Shown in pieces: positions 34,096 to 42,161 of a DNA stretch of 64,000 nt. The position numbers and the translations under genes were made by a program. Position 1 is the stretch's first letter. The number at the start of each line of letters is the position of its first letter. This DNA is from UBA3946 sp002385755. Lineage in GTDB: Bacteria; Bacillota_I; Bacilli_A; ML615J-28; CAG-698. Location of the stretch: positions 1 to 64,000 of the forward strand of contig JBMNLX010000007.1 in assembly GCA_050953085.1 (NCBI GenBank). The letters are read 5' to 3'. The notes below the pieces were generated by a model. That model was not told where the DNA came from. It saw only the letters and a list, made by a program, of their open reading frames with translations, and did no database searches.

Positions 34096-34746
34096 ATGAA
34101 GAGAATTACTTTTATCACCGGTCACTACGGCAGCGGTAAATCGGAGTTCGCCGTGAATCTCGCCATTAGCGAAGGCGCGAACATGATAGTCGACCTTGAT
34201 ATTATCAACCCGTATTTCCGTTCCCGCGAGCTGGCGAGACTTTTGGAGGAAAAAAACGTCAGCCTCGTGTCCTCGCCCTTAAAAGACGCCGCGGGAAGCG
34301 ATTTGCCGTATATCGCGAAAGAGGCATACCAACCTTTTTCCGCGCCGGACATCCGCGCGATTTATGATTTGGGCGGTGACCGGGCCGGCGCCCGCCTGAT
34401 GCGCCAGTTCAAAGATCTTATGAACATCGCAGAGGTCGATTTATTGTTATGCGTGAACGTCTACCGGGAACTCACCTCCTCGCCCGAGAAAATAACCGAC
34501 ATAATCCGGCAGATCGAGGAAAGCGCGGGCTTCCGGGTAACAGGGTTGATAAACAACAGTAATTTTCTTCGCGACACGACTTACGATGACCTGCTTTACG
34601 GGGAGACGGTTTTAAAGGAAGTGGAAAAACGGACGCGTCTTGCGATCGTTTACACCGGGGTCTACGAAGACCTTGCGAAAAAGTGCGGCCCGCTTGCGGG
34701 GCAAGTTATACCGCTTAAGCTTTATTTACGGAAGAAGTGGCTATAA
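34096..34746 (+). CDS. P-loop ATP-binding protein of the operon
   Basis: A 216-residue protein with Walker A GHYGSGKSE near the N terminus, VDLDIINPYFRSRE (a switch-like motif as in MinD/ParA or CooC-type ATPases), DLGGDRAGARLMRQF and VLLCVNVYREL. Proteins of this sort are found beside 2-oxoacid oxidoreductase genes in Clostridia; a role in maturing or inserting the iron-sulfur clusters is a guess. It follows bcd by 17 bases (AAGGAG) and precedes the ferredoxin subunit by 19. Confidence 0.8.
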   Translation: MKRITFITGHYGSGKSEFAVNLAISEGANMIVDLDIINPYFRSRELARLLEEKNVSLVSSPLKDAAGSDLPYIAKEAYQPFSAPDIRAIYDLGGDRAGARLMRQFKDLMNIAEVDLLLCVNVYRELTSSPEKITDIIRQIEESAGFRVTGLINNSNFLRDTTYDDLLYGETVLKEVEKRTRLAIVYTGVYEDLAKKCGPLAGQVIPLKLYLRKKWL

Positions 34747-34765
34747 AAAATTTAACGGAGGATTA

Positions 34766-34993
34766 ATGGCGAAAGGGAAAATTTCTTTTGATTACGATTA
34801 TTGCAAAGGCTGCCGTCTTTGCGTCGAGTTTTGTCCGCCGAAGATTTTGGCGATGGATATGGGCAAAATGAATGAAAAGGGATATAATTTGGTCAAAGTA
34901 GTCGAACCGGAGAAATGCATCGGCTGCGCTTTTTGCGCGATCATGTGCCCGGATTCGGTGATTACCGTAGAGAGGATTTCCGCTCATGGCTAA
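34766..34993 (+). CDS. vorD: 2-oxoacid:ferredoxin oxidoreductase, delta (2x[4Fe-4S]) subunit
   Basis: A 75-residue ferredoxin-like subunit with two clusters: CKGCRLCVEFCP and CIGCAFCAIMCP. It passes electrons from the catalytic subunits to ferredoxin. ATG 34766 follows ACGGAGG; its stop overlaps the start of the alpha subunit by 8 bases. Context says branched-chain 2-oxo acids rather than pyruvate. Confidence 0.93.
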   Translation: MAKGKISFDYDYCKGCRLCVEFCPPKILAMDMGKMNEKGYNLVKVVEPEKCIGCAFCAIMCPDSVITVERISAHG

Positions 34994-36050
34994 AGTGTTG
35001 ATGAAAGGTAACGAGGCGATCGCGGTCGCGTCCCTGAAGGGCGGTTGCGAGGCTTTCTTTGGTTACCCAATCACCCCGCAAAACGAGATCCCCGAGTATT
35101 TGTCCCGGGCGATGAAAGAGGCGGGGAAGATATTTGTCCAGGCGGAATCGGAAGTCGCCTCGATTAACATGGTCTACGGCGCCGCCGGCGCCGGAATCAG
35201 GGCGATGACGTCCTCCTCTTCTCCGGGAATCGCCCTGATGCAGGAAGGAATATCTTATCTCGCGGGCGCCGAGCTTCCGTGTGTGATCGTAAACGTCATG
35301 CGCGGCGGACCCGGGTTGGGCGGAATCCAGCCTTCGCAGTCCGATTATTTCCAGATAACCCGCGGTGGCGGGAACGGCGATTACCGCGTGATTGCTTTCG
35401 CGCCGGAAACATTGCAGGAGACGATGATGATTGTCGCCGAGGCGTTTGAGATCGCCGACTATTACCGGAACCCCGTGATGATCGCGGTCGATGGCTTGAT
35501 CGGCCAGATGATGGAATCGGTCGATCCCGATTTCGAGGTCCCGAGAAGAGAGTTTCCGCCCAAGGATTGGGCAACGACGGGAGAGCCCGGAAAACACCGG
35601 GTCATCAATTCGCTTTACTTGGATCCAAAGGATTTGGAAAGGCACAACCTTAAGCTTGAGGAAAAGTATAAAAAAGCCCGCGAAAACGAGCAACGCCACG
35701 AGCTTATATCAACTGACGACGCGGAGATACTCATCGTCGCCTACGGGACGATGGCGCGCATTTGCCGGTCGGCGATCGAGACGCTCCGGGAGGACGGCAT
35801 CAAAGCCGGGATTATCCGGCCGGTGTCGATTTGGCCGTTTCCCGAAAAGGCCTTCGCCGCCCTTCCCGCGACGGTCAAAGGGATACTTTGTTGCGAGTTA
35901 AGCGCCGGGCAAATGATTGACGACGTTAAAATCGCCGTCGCCGGGCGGCTGCCGGTCAAGTTTTTCGGCCGCTCCGGCGGGATGATCCCCGAACCGGAGG
36001 AGATCGTCGCCGCCGCGAAAAAATTTCTCGCGGAGGTCGGAAATGAATAA
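34986..36050 (+). CDS. vorB: 2-oxoacid:ferredoxin oxidoreductase, alpha subunit
   Basis: A 354-residue alpha subunit (domains I and II of pyruvate-oxidoreductase-like enzymes): MKGNEAIAVASLKGGCEAFFGYPITPQNEIPEY is the entry motif with the conserved YPITP, and GAAGAGIRAMTSSSSPGIAL the pyrimidine-binding part. With beta, gamma and delta it decarboxylates a 2-oxo acid to acyl-CoA, reducing ferredoxin. Overlaps both neighbours by eight bases. Substrate (2-oxoisocaproate, 2-oxoisovalerate, 2-oxo-3-methylvalerate) is inferred from bcd, ptb and buk in the operon. Confidence 0.93.
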   Translation: MAKVLMKGNEAIAVASLKGGCEAFFGYPITPQNEIPEYLSRAMKEAGKIFVQAESEVASINMVYGAAGAGIRAMTSSSSPGIALMQEGISYLAGAELPCVIVNVMRGGPGLGGIQPSQSDYFQITRGGGNGDYRVIAFAPETLQETMMIVAEAFEIADYYRNPVMIAVDGLIGQMMESVDPDFEVPRREFPPKDWATTGEPGKHRVINSLYLDPKDLERHNLKLEEKYKKARENEQRHELISTDDAEILIVAYGTMARICRSAIETLREDGIKAGIIRPVSIWPFPEKAFAALPATVKGILCCELSAGQMIDDVKIAVAGRLPVKFFGRSGGMIPEPEEIVAAAKKFLAEVGNE

Positions 36051-36792
36051 AATCATCTATCGGAAAAGCGCGATGTTGACGGACGCGCCGCTCACCTACT
36101 GCCCCGGCTGCGCGCACGGGATAATTCACAAGCTCACGGCCGAGGCCCTGGAGGAGTTCGGTCCCCGCCCGGCCATCGGCGTCGCGAGCGTCGGCTGCTC
36201 CGTTTTCGCATATAATTTCTTTAATTGCGATATGCAGCAAGCGGCTCACGGCCGCGCCTGCGCGGTCGCGACCGGGATTAAAAGAGCGCGACCCGAGGCT
36301 TTGGTTTTTACATACCAGGGCGACGGGGACTTGGCTTCAATCGGAATCGCGGAGACGATTCACGCCGCCAACCGCGGCGAGAATATCACCGTCATCTTCA
36401 TCAATAACGCGATTTACGGGATGACGGGCGGGCAAATGGCGCCCACGACCTTAATCGGACAAAAAACGACGACTTCGCCTTTCGGGAGGAATGAAGCCGA
36501 GCACGGGATGCCGATTCGAATCGCGGAGATATTTGCGCAGATCCCGAAGGCGGCTTACGTCGCCCGCGTCTCCGTCCATAACCCGCAGGCGGTAAGGAAA
36601 GCCAAAGCCGCCCTGAAGAGAGCTTTTACGTATCAGATAGAAAAAAGAGGTTTTTCGATTGTCGAGTTTTTGTCGTCGTGCCCGGTCAACTGGGGCATGA
36701 CGCCGCGCGAGGCCTTGAAATGGATTGAGGAAAATATGACCGCCTATTACCCATTGGGCGTATATAAGGACGCGGGTGAAGTCGATGAATAA
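36043..36792 (+). CDS. vorA: 2-oxoacid:ferredoxin oxidoreductase, beta (TPP) subunit
   Basis: A 249-residue subunit that binds thiamine diphosphate: YCPGCAHGIIHKL (cluster-ligand/TPP region), GDGDLASIGIAETIHAANRG and NNAIYGMTGGQMAPTT form the GDG-x-NN-type cofactor motif. YCPGC and later VEFLSSCPVNWGM supply conserved cysteines. Overlaps the alpha gene by eight bases and the gamma start by eight. Confidence 0.94.
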   Translation: MNKIIYRKSAMLTDAPLTYCPGCAHGIIHKLTAEALEEFGPRPAIGVASVGCSVFAYNFFNCDMQQAAHGRACAVATGIKRARPEALVFTYQGDGDLASIGIAETIHAANRGENITVIFINNAIYGMTGGQMAPTTLIGQKTTTSPFGRNEAEHGMPIRIAEIFAQIPKAAYVARVSVHNPQAVRKAKAALKRAFTYQIEKRGFSIVEFLSSCPVNWGMTPREALKWIEENMTAYYPLGVYKDAGEVDE

Positions 36793-37339
36793 AACGGTAA
36801 GGTTCACAATCGCCGGCTTCGGCGGCCAGGGCGTGATGTTGCTCGGACAGCTTATCGCTCACGCCGGCGCGAGAGTAAATCTTAACAGCCTTTGGTTCCC
36901 GTCCTACGGGCCGGAAACGCGTGGCGGGACCGCGAATTGCGCCGTGACCGTCTCGCCCGCGCCGATTAACTCGCCGGTTTACTCCCGCGCGGACGTCTTA
37001 ATCGCGCTCAATAAACCGTCATACGAGCGCTTTAAGGAGAAAGTCGCGCCCGGGGGAATAATCCTTTATAACTCGTCGCTTTTCGAGCCGGAAGATGTTC
37101 CGGAAAACGTCAAAATATACGGCGTTCCCGTTAATGACATCGCGAAAGAATTGGGAAATATTCGCGTCGCCAACATGGTGATGCTCGGAGCGTATCTCGC
37201 GCTTTCACCGCTATTTGAAGACGAGGTAATCCATTCAGTCCTCAGCGACCTTTTGGGCGCGAAAAAGGAAAGCATGCTCGCTCTTAATGTCGAAGCGGTC
37301 GAGGCGGGAAAACGCTATATCGCGGGGGGCGGGAAATGA
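36785..37339 (+). CDS. vorC: 2-oxoacid:ferredoxin oxidoreductase, gamma subunit
   Basis: A 184-residue gamma subunit: FTIAGFGGQGVMLLGQLIAHAG and WFPSYGPETRGGTANCAVTVS are typical. I take ATG 36785, inside the GATGAATAA that ends the beta gene, rather than GTG 36776. Its stop overlaps the ptb start by four bases (ATGA type). It completes a four-subunit enzyme of Vor/Kor layout. Confidence 0.92.
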   Translation: MNKTVRFTIAGFGGQGVMLLGQLIAHAGARVNLNSLWFPSYGPETRGGTANCAVTVSPAPINSPVYSRADVLIALNKPSYERFKEKVAPGGIILYNSSLFEPEDVPENVKIYGVPVNDIAKELGNIRVANMVMLGAYLALSPLFEDEVIHSVLSDLLGAKKESMLALNVEAVEAGKRYIAGGGK

Positions 37340-38241
37340 TTACCGACTTTAACGCCCTCCTTAACAAATGCAAAGCTCTCCCCCGCAAGCGGCTTGTCGT
37401 CTGCGGGGGCGAGGACGAGGCGGCGCAGCTTGCTGTAAAGCGCGCCGCCGATATCGGACTCGTGAGCCCGATTCTTGTCGGCTCCGCGGGAAAGATTAAA
37501 GAAATAATGACCGTTACCGGCCTTTCGGCCGACGTGATCGGGACCGAAACGCCGGAAGAAGCGTCCGCGGCGGCGGTAAGGCTCGTCCGCGAGGGCGAAG
37601 GCGATATTTTGATGAAAGGGATGATCGACACCGGGGCGTTATTGAAGGCGGTGGTGAACCGCGAGACCGGCATCCGCCTTTCTTCGCTTCTTTCGCATGT
37701 GACCGTCTTTTCCGTTCCCACGCTTGATAAGTTGCTTCTCGCAACCGATTGCGCGATGGTAATCGCGCCGGATTTTGCTGATAAAATCGGGATAATCGAG
37801 AATGCTGCGATTGTTGCCCGGGTCTTGGGAATCGCCGTCCCGAAGGTCGCCGTTCTGTCGGCCTCCGAAAAAGTTAACCCGAAAATGCTCTCGTCCGAGG
37901 AAGCGGCGGCGCTCGCGCGGCATTTCGCCGGGCGGGAAGATTTGATCGTCGCCGGACCATACGCACTTGACAACGTGATTTCGGAAGAAGCGGCGCGCCG
38001 AAAAGGCATAGCGGGCGGGGCGGCGGGGTCTGCCGACGTTATCGTTTTCCCGGGAATCGAGGCGGGGAACGTCTTTTACAAGACCGCGGTTTATCTCGCC
38101 GGGGCGACGCCCGCCGGGGTCGTTATCGGCGCCCGCGCGCCAATCGCGCTCACGAGCCGGGCCGATTCTGAACAGGCGAAATTTTACTCGATCGCGCTCG
38201 CGATGGTGGTGGAAAATGAAACCGATAATTCTCGCGATTAA
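37336..38241 (+). CDS. ptb: Phosphate (iso)butyryltransferase
   Basis: A 301-residue phosphotransacylase converting (branched) acyl-CoA and phosphate to acyl phosphate and CoA. VVCGGEDEAAQLAVKRAADIG, LMKGMIDTGALLKAVVNRETGIR, SHVTVFSVP and the GGAAGSADVIVFPGIEAGNVFYK block match Ptb. It shares four bases with the gamma subunit stop and overlaps the kinase start by 26 bases, a tight translational arrangement that keeps acyl-CoA to acyl phosphate conversion stoichiometric. Confidence 0.94.
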   Translation: MITDFNALLNKCKALPRKRLVVCGGEDEAAQLAVKRAADIGLVSPILVGSAGKIKEIMTVTGLSADVIGTETPEEASAAAVRLVREGEGDILMKGMIDTGALLKAVVNRETGIRLSSLLSHVTVFSVPTLDKLLLATDCAMVIAPDFADKIGIIENAAIVARVLGIAVPKVAVLSASEKVNPKMLSSEEAAALARHFAGREDLIVAGPYALDNVISEEAARRKGIAGGAAGSADVIVFPGIEAGNVFYKTAVYLAGATPAGVVIGARAPIALTSRADSEQAKFYSIALAMVVENETDNSRD

Positions 38242-39286
38242 CCCCGGGTCTTCCTCAACGAAGATCGCTCTGTACCGGGACATTGCGCCCTTGGCGGAGG
38301 CGAACATCCGTCACGATTTAAGCGTCGTAGCCCGGTTTCCGTCGGTCATGGCGCAGAAGGATTTTCGGCTTGATTTGATCGTCAAGTTCGTCGTGGACAA
38401 CGGCTATTCCCTTGACGACATCGACATCTTCGTCGGCCGCGGCGGTCTGTTACGGCCGCTTGCTTCCGGGGGAGCCTATATCGTAAACGAGCGAATGATC
38501 GCGGACCTTGAAAGCGGGCGGTATGGCAGCCACGCTTCCAACCTCGGCGCGGCGCTAGCTTATGAGCTCGCAAATCCGCGCGGGAAGCCCGCTTATATCG
38601 TCGACCCCGTGATTATTGACGAACTTGACGACATCGCCCGCGCGAGCGGTCTTTCCCTCATCCCGCGCCGGAGCGTCTTTCACGCTTTAAATCAGAAAGC
38701 GATGGCGGTCCGTTACTCCGAAGAGATTAACCGGTCTTACCGCGATTTAAATTTGATTGTCGCGCATCTCGGCGGCGGGATTTCCATCGGTCTTCATCGC
38801 AAGGGTCGGGTCGTCGACGTTAACGACGCCCTGGGGGGCGAAGGACCGATCAGCCCGGAACGTTCCGGCAGCCTGCCGGTGTTCCCGCTCATCGATTTGT
38901 GCTACTCCGGCCGCTACGCCAAGGAGGAACTGAAAAAACTTATCGTCGGCAAGGGCGGCCTCGCCTCTTATCTGGGGACGAGCGACGGCTTCGTAATCGC
39001 CCGCCGAATCGAAGAAGGCGACGCGGAGGCGGCCTTTTACCTTGAGGTGATGGCCTACCAAATCGTGAAGGAAATCGGCGCGCTAACCTACGCCGCTTCC
39101 GGCGATGTTGACGCGGTGATCATCACCGGCGGTTTCGCAAACAGCCGCCAGTTGATCGGTTTTATCCGCAAGTACCTTCCCGAAAGCGTTAATCTTCGCA
39201 TTTACCCGGGCGAGGATGAAATCTCCGCCCTGGTGAAGGGTGTCCTCCGGGTTTATGACGGCGAGGAAGAAGCGCGCGAATATTAA
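38216..39286 (+). CDS. buk: Butyrate (branched-chain fatty acid) kinase
   Basis: A 356-residue ASKHA-fold kinase that transfers the phosphate of butyryl or isobutyryl/isovaleryl phosphate to ADP. ILAINPGSSSTKIALY at the N terminus, VGRGGLLRPLASGGAYIVN, VAHLGGGISIGLHRKGRVVDV and ITGGFANSRQLI are diagnostic. It is the last gene and the ATP-yielding step of the pathway; a strong terminator follows 6 bases later. Chain-length preference cannot be read from sequence. Confidence 0.95.
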   Translation: MKPIILAINPGSSSTKIALYRDIAPLAEANIRHDLSVVARFPSVMAQKDFRLDLIVKFVVDNGYSLDDIDIFVGRGGLLRPLASGGAYIVNERMIADLESGRYGSHASNLGAALAYELANPRGKPAYIVDPVIIDELDDIARASGLSLIPRRSVFHALNQKAMAVRYSEEINRSYRDLNLIVAHLGGGISIGLHRKGRVVDVNDALGGEGPISPERSGSLPVFPLIDLCYSGRYAKEELKKLIVGKGGLASYLGTSDGFVIARRIEEGDAEAAFYLEVMAYQIVKEIGALTYAASGDVDAVIITGGFANSRQLIGFIRKYLPESVNLRIYPGEDEISALVKGVLRVYDGEEEAREY

Positions 39287-39292
39287 ACGTTA

Positions 39293-39320
39293 AACGGCGC
39301 CGACGGCGCCGTTTTTTTTT
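39293..39320 (+). terminator. Terminator of the branched-chain operon
   Basis: AACGGCGCC (39293-39301) / GGCGCCGTT (39305-39313) with loop GAC, then nine T. Confidence 0.93.
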
Positions 39321-39402
39321 TGCAAGTTTGTATAAACTCATGAATGAATTAATCCACATTCATTATATTACTGGCTAGAAAATTTTTGCTTTAAACAAAA
39401 GG

Positions 39403-39440
39403 AGAAAACGCTTGCATTAAATGGATAAGTTTGGTATAAT
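39403..39440 (+). promoter_or_regulatory. Promoter with overlapping cre-like site, long leader
   Basis: TTGCAT (39412-39417), 17-base spacer, TATAAT (39435-39440) with extended TGG. AGAAAACGCTTGCA (39403-39416) fits the cre consensus at 12 of 14 and covers the -35 box. The leader to the lipoprotein start at 39622 is about 170 bases; I see no open frame or clear terminator in it. Confidence 0.6.
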
Positions 39441-39621
39441 TTAGTTGAAAGAAGAGGGGCTTGGAAACAAAAGGGGTTCATTTTAAGCGGCGTTAATGGA
39501 TACTTTTTCGGACTCGTATGCATATATTTTAATTAGATACTATTTTTATTGAGAGTGTTAAGCAATTTTGTTTATAAACGACTAATAAAAATGAATTAAA
39601 AGAAAGGGGGCGAAATGATAA

Positions 39622-40326
39622 ATGAAAAGACTGCTTAGCGCATTCGTTATCATGATGTTCTGTTACCTCTTTATCGGCTGTAATAGCAGTGATGAATTTG
39701 CGGAATACAAATCCGAAGCAAAAGCGGCGCTTCAAGCTTATGCGGAAGCCAATTGGAGCGCTAATTATGGCGATGAGAACTGGCGCGCGATACAGAAAAT
39801 CGTCGACGAAGCTAAATCGGCCATCAATAATGCGAATTCAAAAACAGAAGTTGACGCGGCTCGCGCGGAGGCTGAGGCCGAGATTGACGCGGTAAACGTC
39901 AAGTTACCGGAGATTATCAGGGAAAAGAGTCGGGCATCCTGGTGGGACGGGAAAGTAGAAGTGTCGCTGGATTTTCCGCGCGAGGTTAAACAGGGCGAAA
40001 CGTTTACGGTCGTGATAACCACGAAAAACATCACGGACGCGGAGATCAGGTACACGTCGGGCTCTTGCTGCCAAAACATGGGGGTCCTGATCACCATGAT
40101 CAAATTGCAATCGGAAGAGAATTATACGATGAAGCATAATCATTTTTTTGCCCATAATGAAGACGTTGTCGAAACAGTAATCCCGGCAGGCGGAAGCTTG
40201 GTCGCGACATGGGAGATTACAACGACGCACCCGGAGAATTTTTCTTCAGGCGTCGCTCCCAAAGGGATTTATGATATCTATTTGTCCAACGGAGAGGTGC
40301 TCAGGAATGCGATTATTGTAATCTAA
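39622..40326 (+). CDS. Hypothetical lipoprotein with helical spacer and beta domain
   Basis: A 234-residue lipoprotein: signal KRLLSAFVIMMFCYLFIGC with lipobox FIGC. Residues about 27-95 form an alpha-helical, alanine- and glutamate-rich segment (EAKAALQAYAEANW, AIQKIVDEAKSAINNANSKT) like the FIVAR-type helical modules of surface proteins; the rest (VEVSLDFPREVKQGETFTVV, ITTTHPENF) looks like an Ig-like beta domain. ATG 39622 follows AAAGGGGGCG. Function unknown. Has a promoter with a cre-like site and a terminator of its own. Confidence 0.85.
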   Translation: MKRLLSAFVIMMFCYLFIGCNSSDEFAEYKSEAKAALQAYAEANWSANYGDENWRAIQKIVDEAKSAINNANSKTEVDAARAEAEAEIDAVNVKLPEIIREKSRASWWDGKVEVSLDFPREVKQGETFTVVITTKNITDAEIRYTSGSCCQNMGVLITMIKLQSEENYTMKHNHFFAHNEDVVETVIPAGGSLVATWEITTTHPENFSSGVAPKGIYDIYLSNGEVLRNAIIVI

Positions 40327-40361
40327 CGCAAAAACAAAACCGGGGTAATTTATAGATGAAC

Positions 40362-40384
40362 GGCGCGGTCGGCGCCCTTTTTTT
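40362..40384 (+). terminator. Terminator of the lipoprotein gene
   Basis: GGCGC (40362-40366) / GCGCC (40372-40376) and a run of seven T. Confidence 0.7.
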
Positions 40385-40455
40385 ATTGAATAATCGCCCG
40401 AAAAATGCTATAGTATATATAGTATTTATCGAATAATTCCCCTTTAGGAGCTGTT

Positions 40456-41325
40456 ATGATGGCAATCAGCGTGAAAAACTTAAAAAAATACTACGGCCGA
40501 TCGCGCGGCGTTGACGACGCGACTTTTGACGTCGCCCCGGGCGAGATTATGGGATTTATCGGACCGAACGGCGCGGGAAAAACGACGGTAATCCGCGTCC
40601 TTGCCGGACTTTTAAACAAAACGGCCGGGACGGCGGAAGTATTGGGATTGTCTCCCGGACATGAGGCCAACCGGCATGTCGGTTACATGCCGGGGGAGAT
40701 GTCATTTTACGGCGAGCTTACCGTCCGTGATCAATTGCTTTATTTGGCCCGGGTCCGCGGCGTTCCCGAAGAAAACGTCGAGCGGCTGGCGCGGCGGCTT
40801 GATTTGGATTTGAAGCGGCGCGTCCGCGATCTTTCGACCGGTAATCGCAAGAAAATCGGCATTGTCGTGGCGCTCATGCATTCGCCGCGGGTTTTGATTT
40901 TTGACGAGCCGACTTCCGGGCTCGACCCTTTGATTCAAAAAGAGTTTTTTGATTTGTTGCGCGAGGAAAAAAGCAAGGGCGCGGCGATCCTCCTTTCGAG
41001 CCATGTTCTCTCCGAAGTCGAGAAAGCCTGCGACCGGATTTGCCTGATCAGGGATGGGCGCACGCTTTTCACGGAAACCCTTGCCGACCTTAAAAGGGAA
41101 AAATACAAACGGGTCTTCGTCACGCCCGGATTTGCCGATATGAATCTATCGGGGCTCAAACTCGCTTCGAAAGATAGCAACCAGGCCGTCTATCACTACC
41201 GGGGCGATATCAACCCCCTGCTTGAGGCCTTGTCGTATTATCGCTTGGCGGACGTGAAGATTGAGGATTTGGATTTGGAGGAAATCTTCATCCATTATTA
41301 CCGGAAGGAGGAAGGCAATGATTAA
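40456..41325 (+). CDS. ABC-2 type exporter ATP-binding protein
   Basis: A 289-residue ATPase: Walker A GPNGAGKT, Q-loop region MPGEMSFYGEL, signature LSTGNRKK (a degenerate LSGGQ as in many CcmA/DrrA-type proteins), Walker B VLIFDEPTSGLDP and ILLSSHVLSEVEKACD. The C-terminal extension after residue 215 is typical of exporter ATPases. It works with the following permease, whose start overlaps it by eight bases. Substrate unknown; neighbouring sigma/anti-sigma genes might suggest envelope stress or antimicrobial export, but that is speculation. Confidence 0.93.
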   Translation: MMAISVKNLKKYYGRSRGVDDATFDVAPGEIMGFIGPNGAGKTTVIRVLAGLLNKTAGTAEVLGLSPGHEANRHVGYMPGEMSFYGELTVRDQLLYLARVRGVPEENVERLARRLDLDLKRRVRDLSTGNRKKIGIVVALMHSPRVLIFDEPTSGLDPLIQKEFFDLLREEKSKGAAILLSSHVLSEVEKACDRICLIRDGRTLFTETLADLKREKYKRVFVTPGFADMNLSGLKLASKDSNQAVYHYRGDINPLLEALSYYRLADVKIEDLDLEEIFIHYYRKEEGND

Positions 41326-42118
41326 CGGTCATGTTTGGAAAATGGAGTTTCGCCGATCGCTGAAAAGCGTCGTAATCTGGGGGCTGGTGTTCGGCGGCTA
41401 TCTCTTGCTCACCGTCGTGTTGTATCCGCTCGTTAAAGATATGTACGCGTCGATGCCGGAAGAGATGCTTAAATATATGGAGATGATCGGCGGGATTCCC
41501 GAGAACATTATCGAATACTACGCCGCCGAGGGTTCGATGCTGATGCAACTGGGCGGCGCGATATTCGTTACCGTGACGGGTTATTCGCTTCTCGGCCACG
41601 ACGAGCGGGAAAAGACCGTCGACGCCGTTTATTCCCTTCCCGTTTCCCGTTCGACGCATTTTATCACGCGCCTTTCCGTGCTGTGGACGGAGATTATTAT
41701 CTTTTCCGCGGTCTTTCTCGTTTTCTTCTCGTTCGCGGGAATCGTCGCGATCGAGCGGGGAACGAACTTTACGACTTTTTTCCGTTTTCATCTTCTTAAC
41801 ACGGTATTGTTTTTGGTGTTCGGCTCGATCGGATTTTCTCTGGCGGCGCTCTTAAAGCGGGCCGTCAAGCCGGGACTTGCGGTCTTCGTCCCTTTGCCTT
41901 TATATATCATCCTGCTCGTTTCGCAGCTTACCGATAATAAGTTCTTAAAAAACCTAAAATATATTACCCCCTATAGTTTCGCCGACCCGATTACGATTAT
42001 GAAGCCCGCGCTCGCGGAGAAAATCCCGGTATGGACGCTTATCGGTTTTCTCTTTTTGGCGGCGGCGCTCGTCGCGATCGGTCACCGCGCTTTCCGGAAA
42101 AAAGAATTTTTCCAATAA
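41318..42118 (+). CDS. ABC-2 type transporter permease
   Basis: A 266-residue membrane protein with six predicted segments. ATG 41318 after AAGGAGGAAGG begins INGHVWKMEFRRSLKSVVIWG; GYSLLGHDEREKTVDAVYSLPVSRS is the conserved cytoplasmic loop of ABC-2 permeases. Overlaps the ATPase stop (AATGATTAA). A hairpin lies between its stop and the following RsgI-like gene. Confidence 0.9.
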   Translation: MINGHVWKMEFRRSLKSVVIWGLVFGGYLLLTVVLYPLVKDMYASMPEEMLKYMEMIGGIPENIIEYYAAEGSMLMQLGGAIFVTVTGYSLLGHDEREKTVDAVYSLPVSRSTHFITRLSVLWTEIIIFSAVFLVFFSFAGIVAIERGTNFTTFFRFHLLNTVLFLVFGSIGFSLAALLKRAVKPGLAVFVPLPLYIILLVSQLTDNKFLKNLKYITPYSFADPITIMKPALAEKIPVWTLIGFLFLAAALVAIGHRAFRKKEFFQ

Positions 42119-42122
42119 AAAC

Positions 42123-42146
42123 GCGCCCTTAATTGTTTATTAGGGC
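42123..42146 (+). promoter_or_regulatory. Hairpin just before the RsgI-like gene
   Basis: CGCCCTTAAT pairs with ATTAGGGCG with one bulged T; the loop is TGTTT. It has no T run and ends 4 bases before AGGAGG of the next gene, so it may affect translation or mRNA stability rather than terminate. Confidence 0.45.
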
Positions 42147-42161
42147 GAAGGAGGACAAAAT

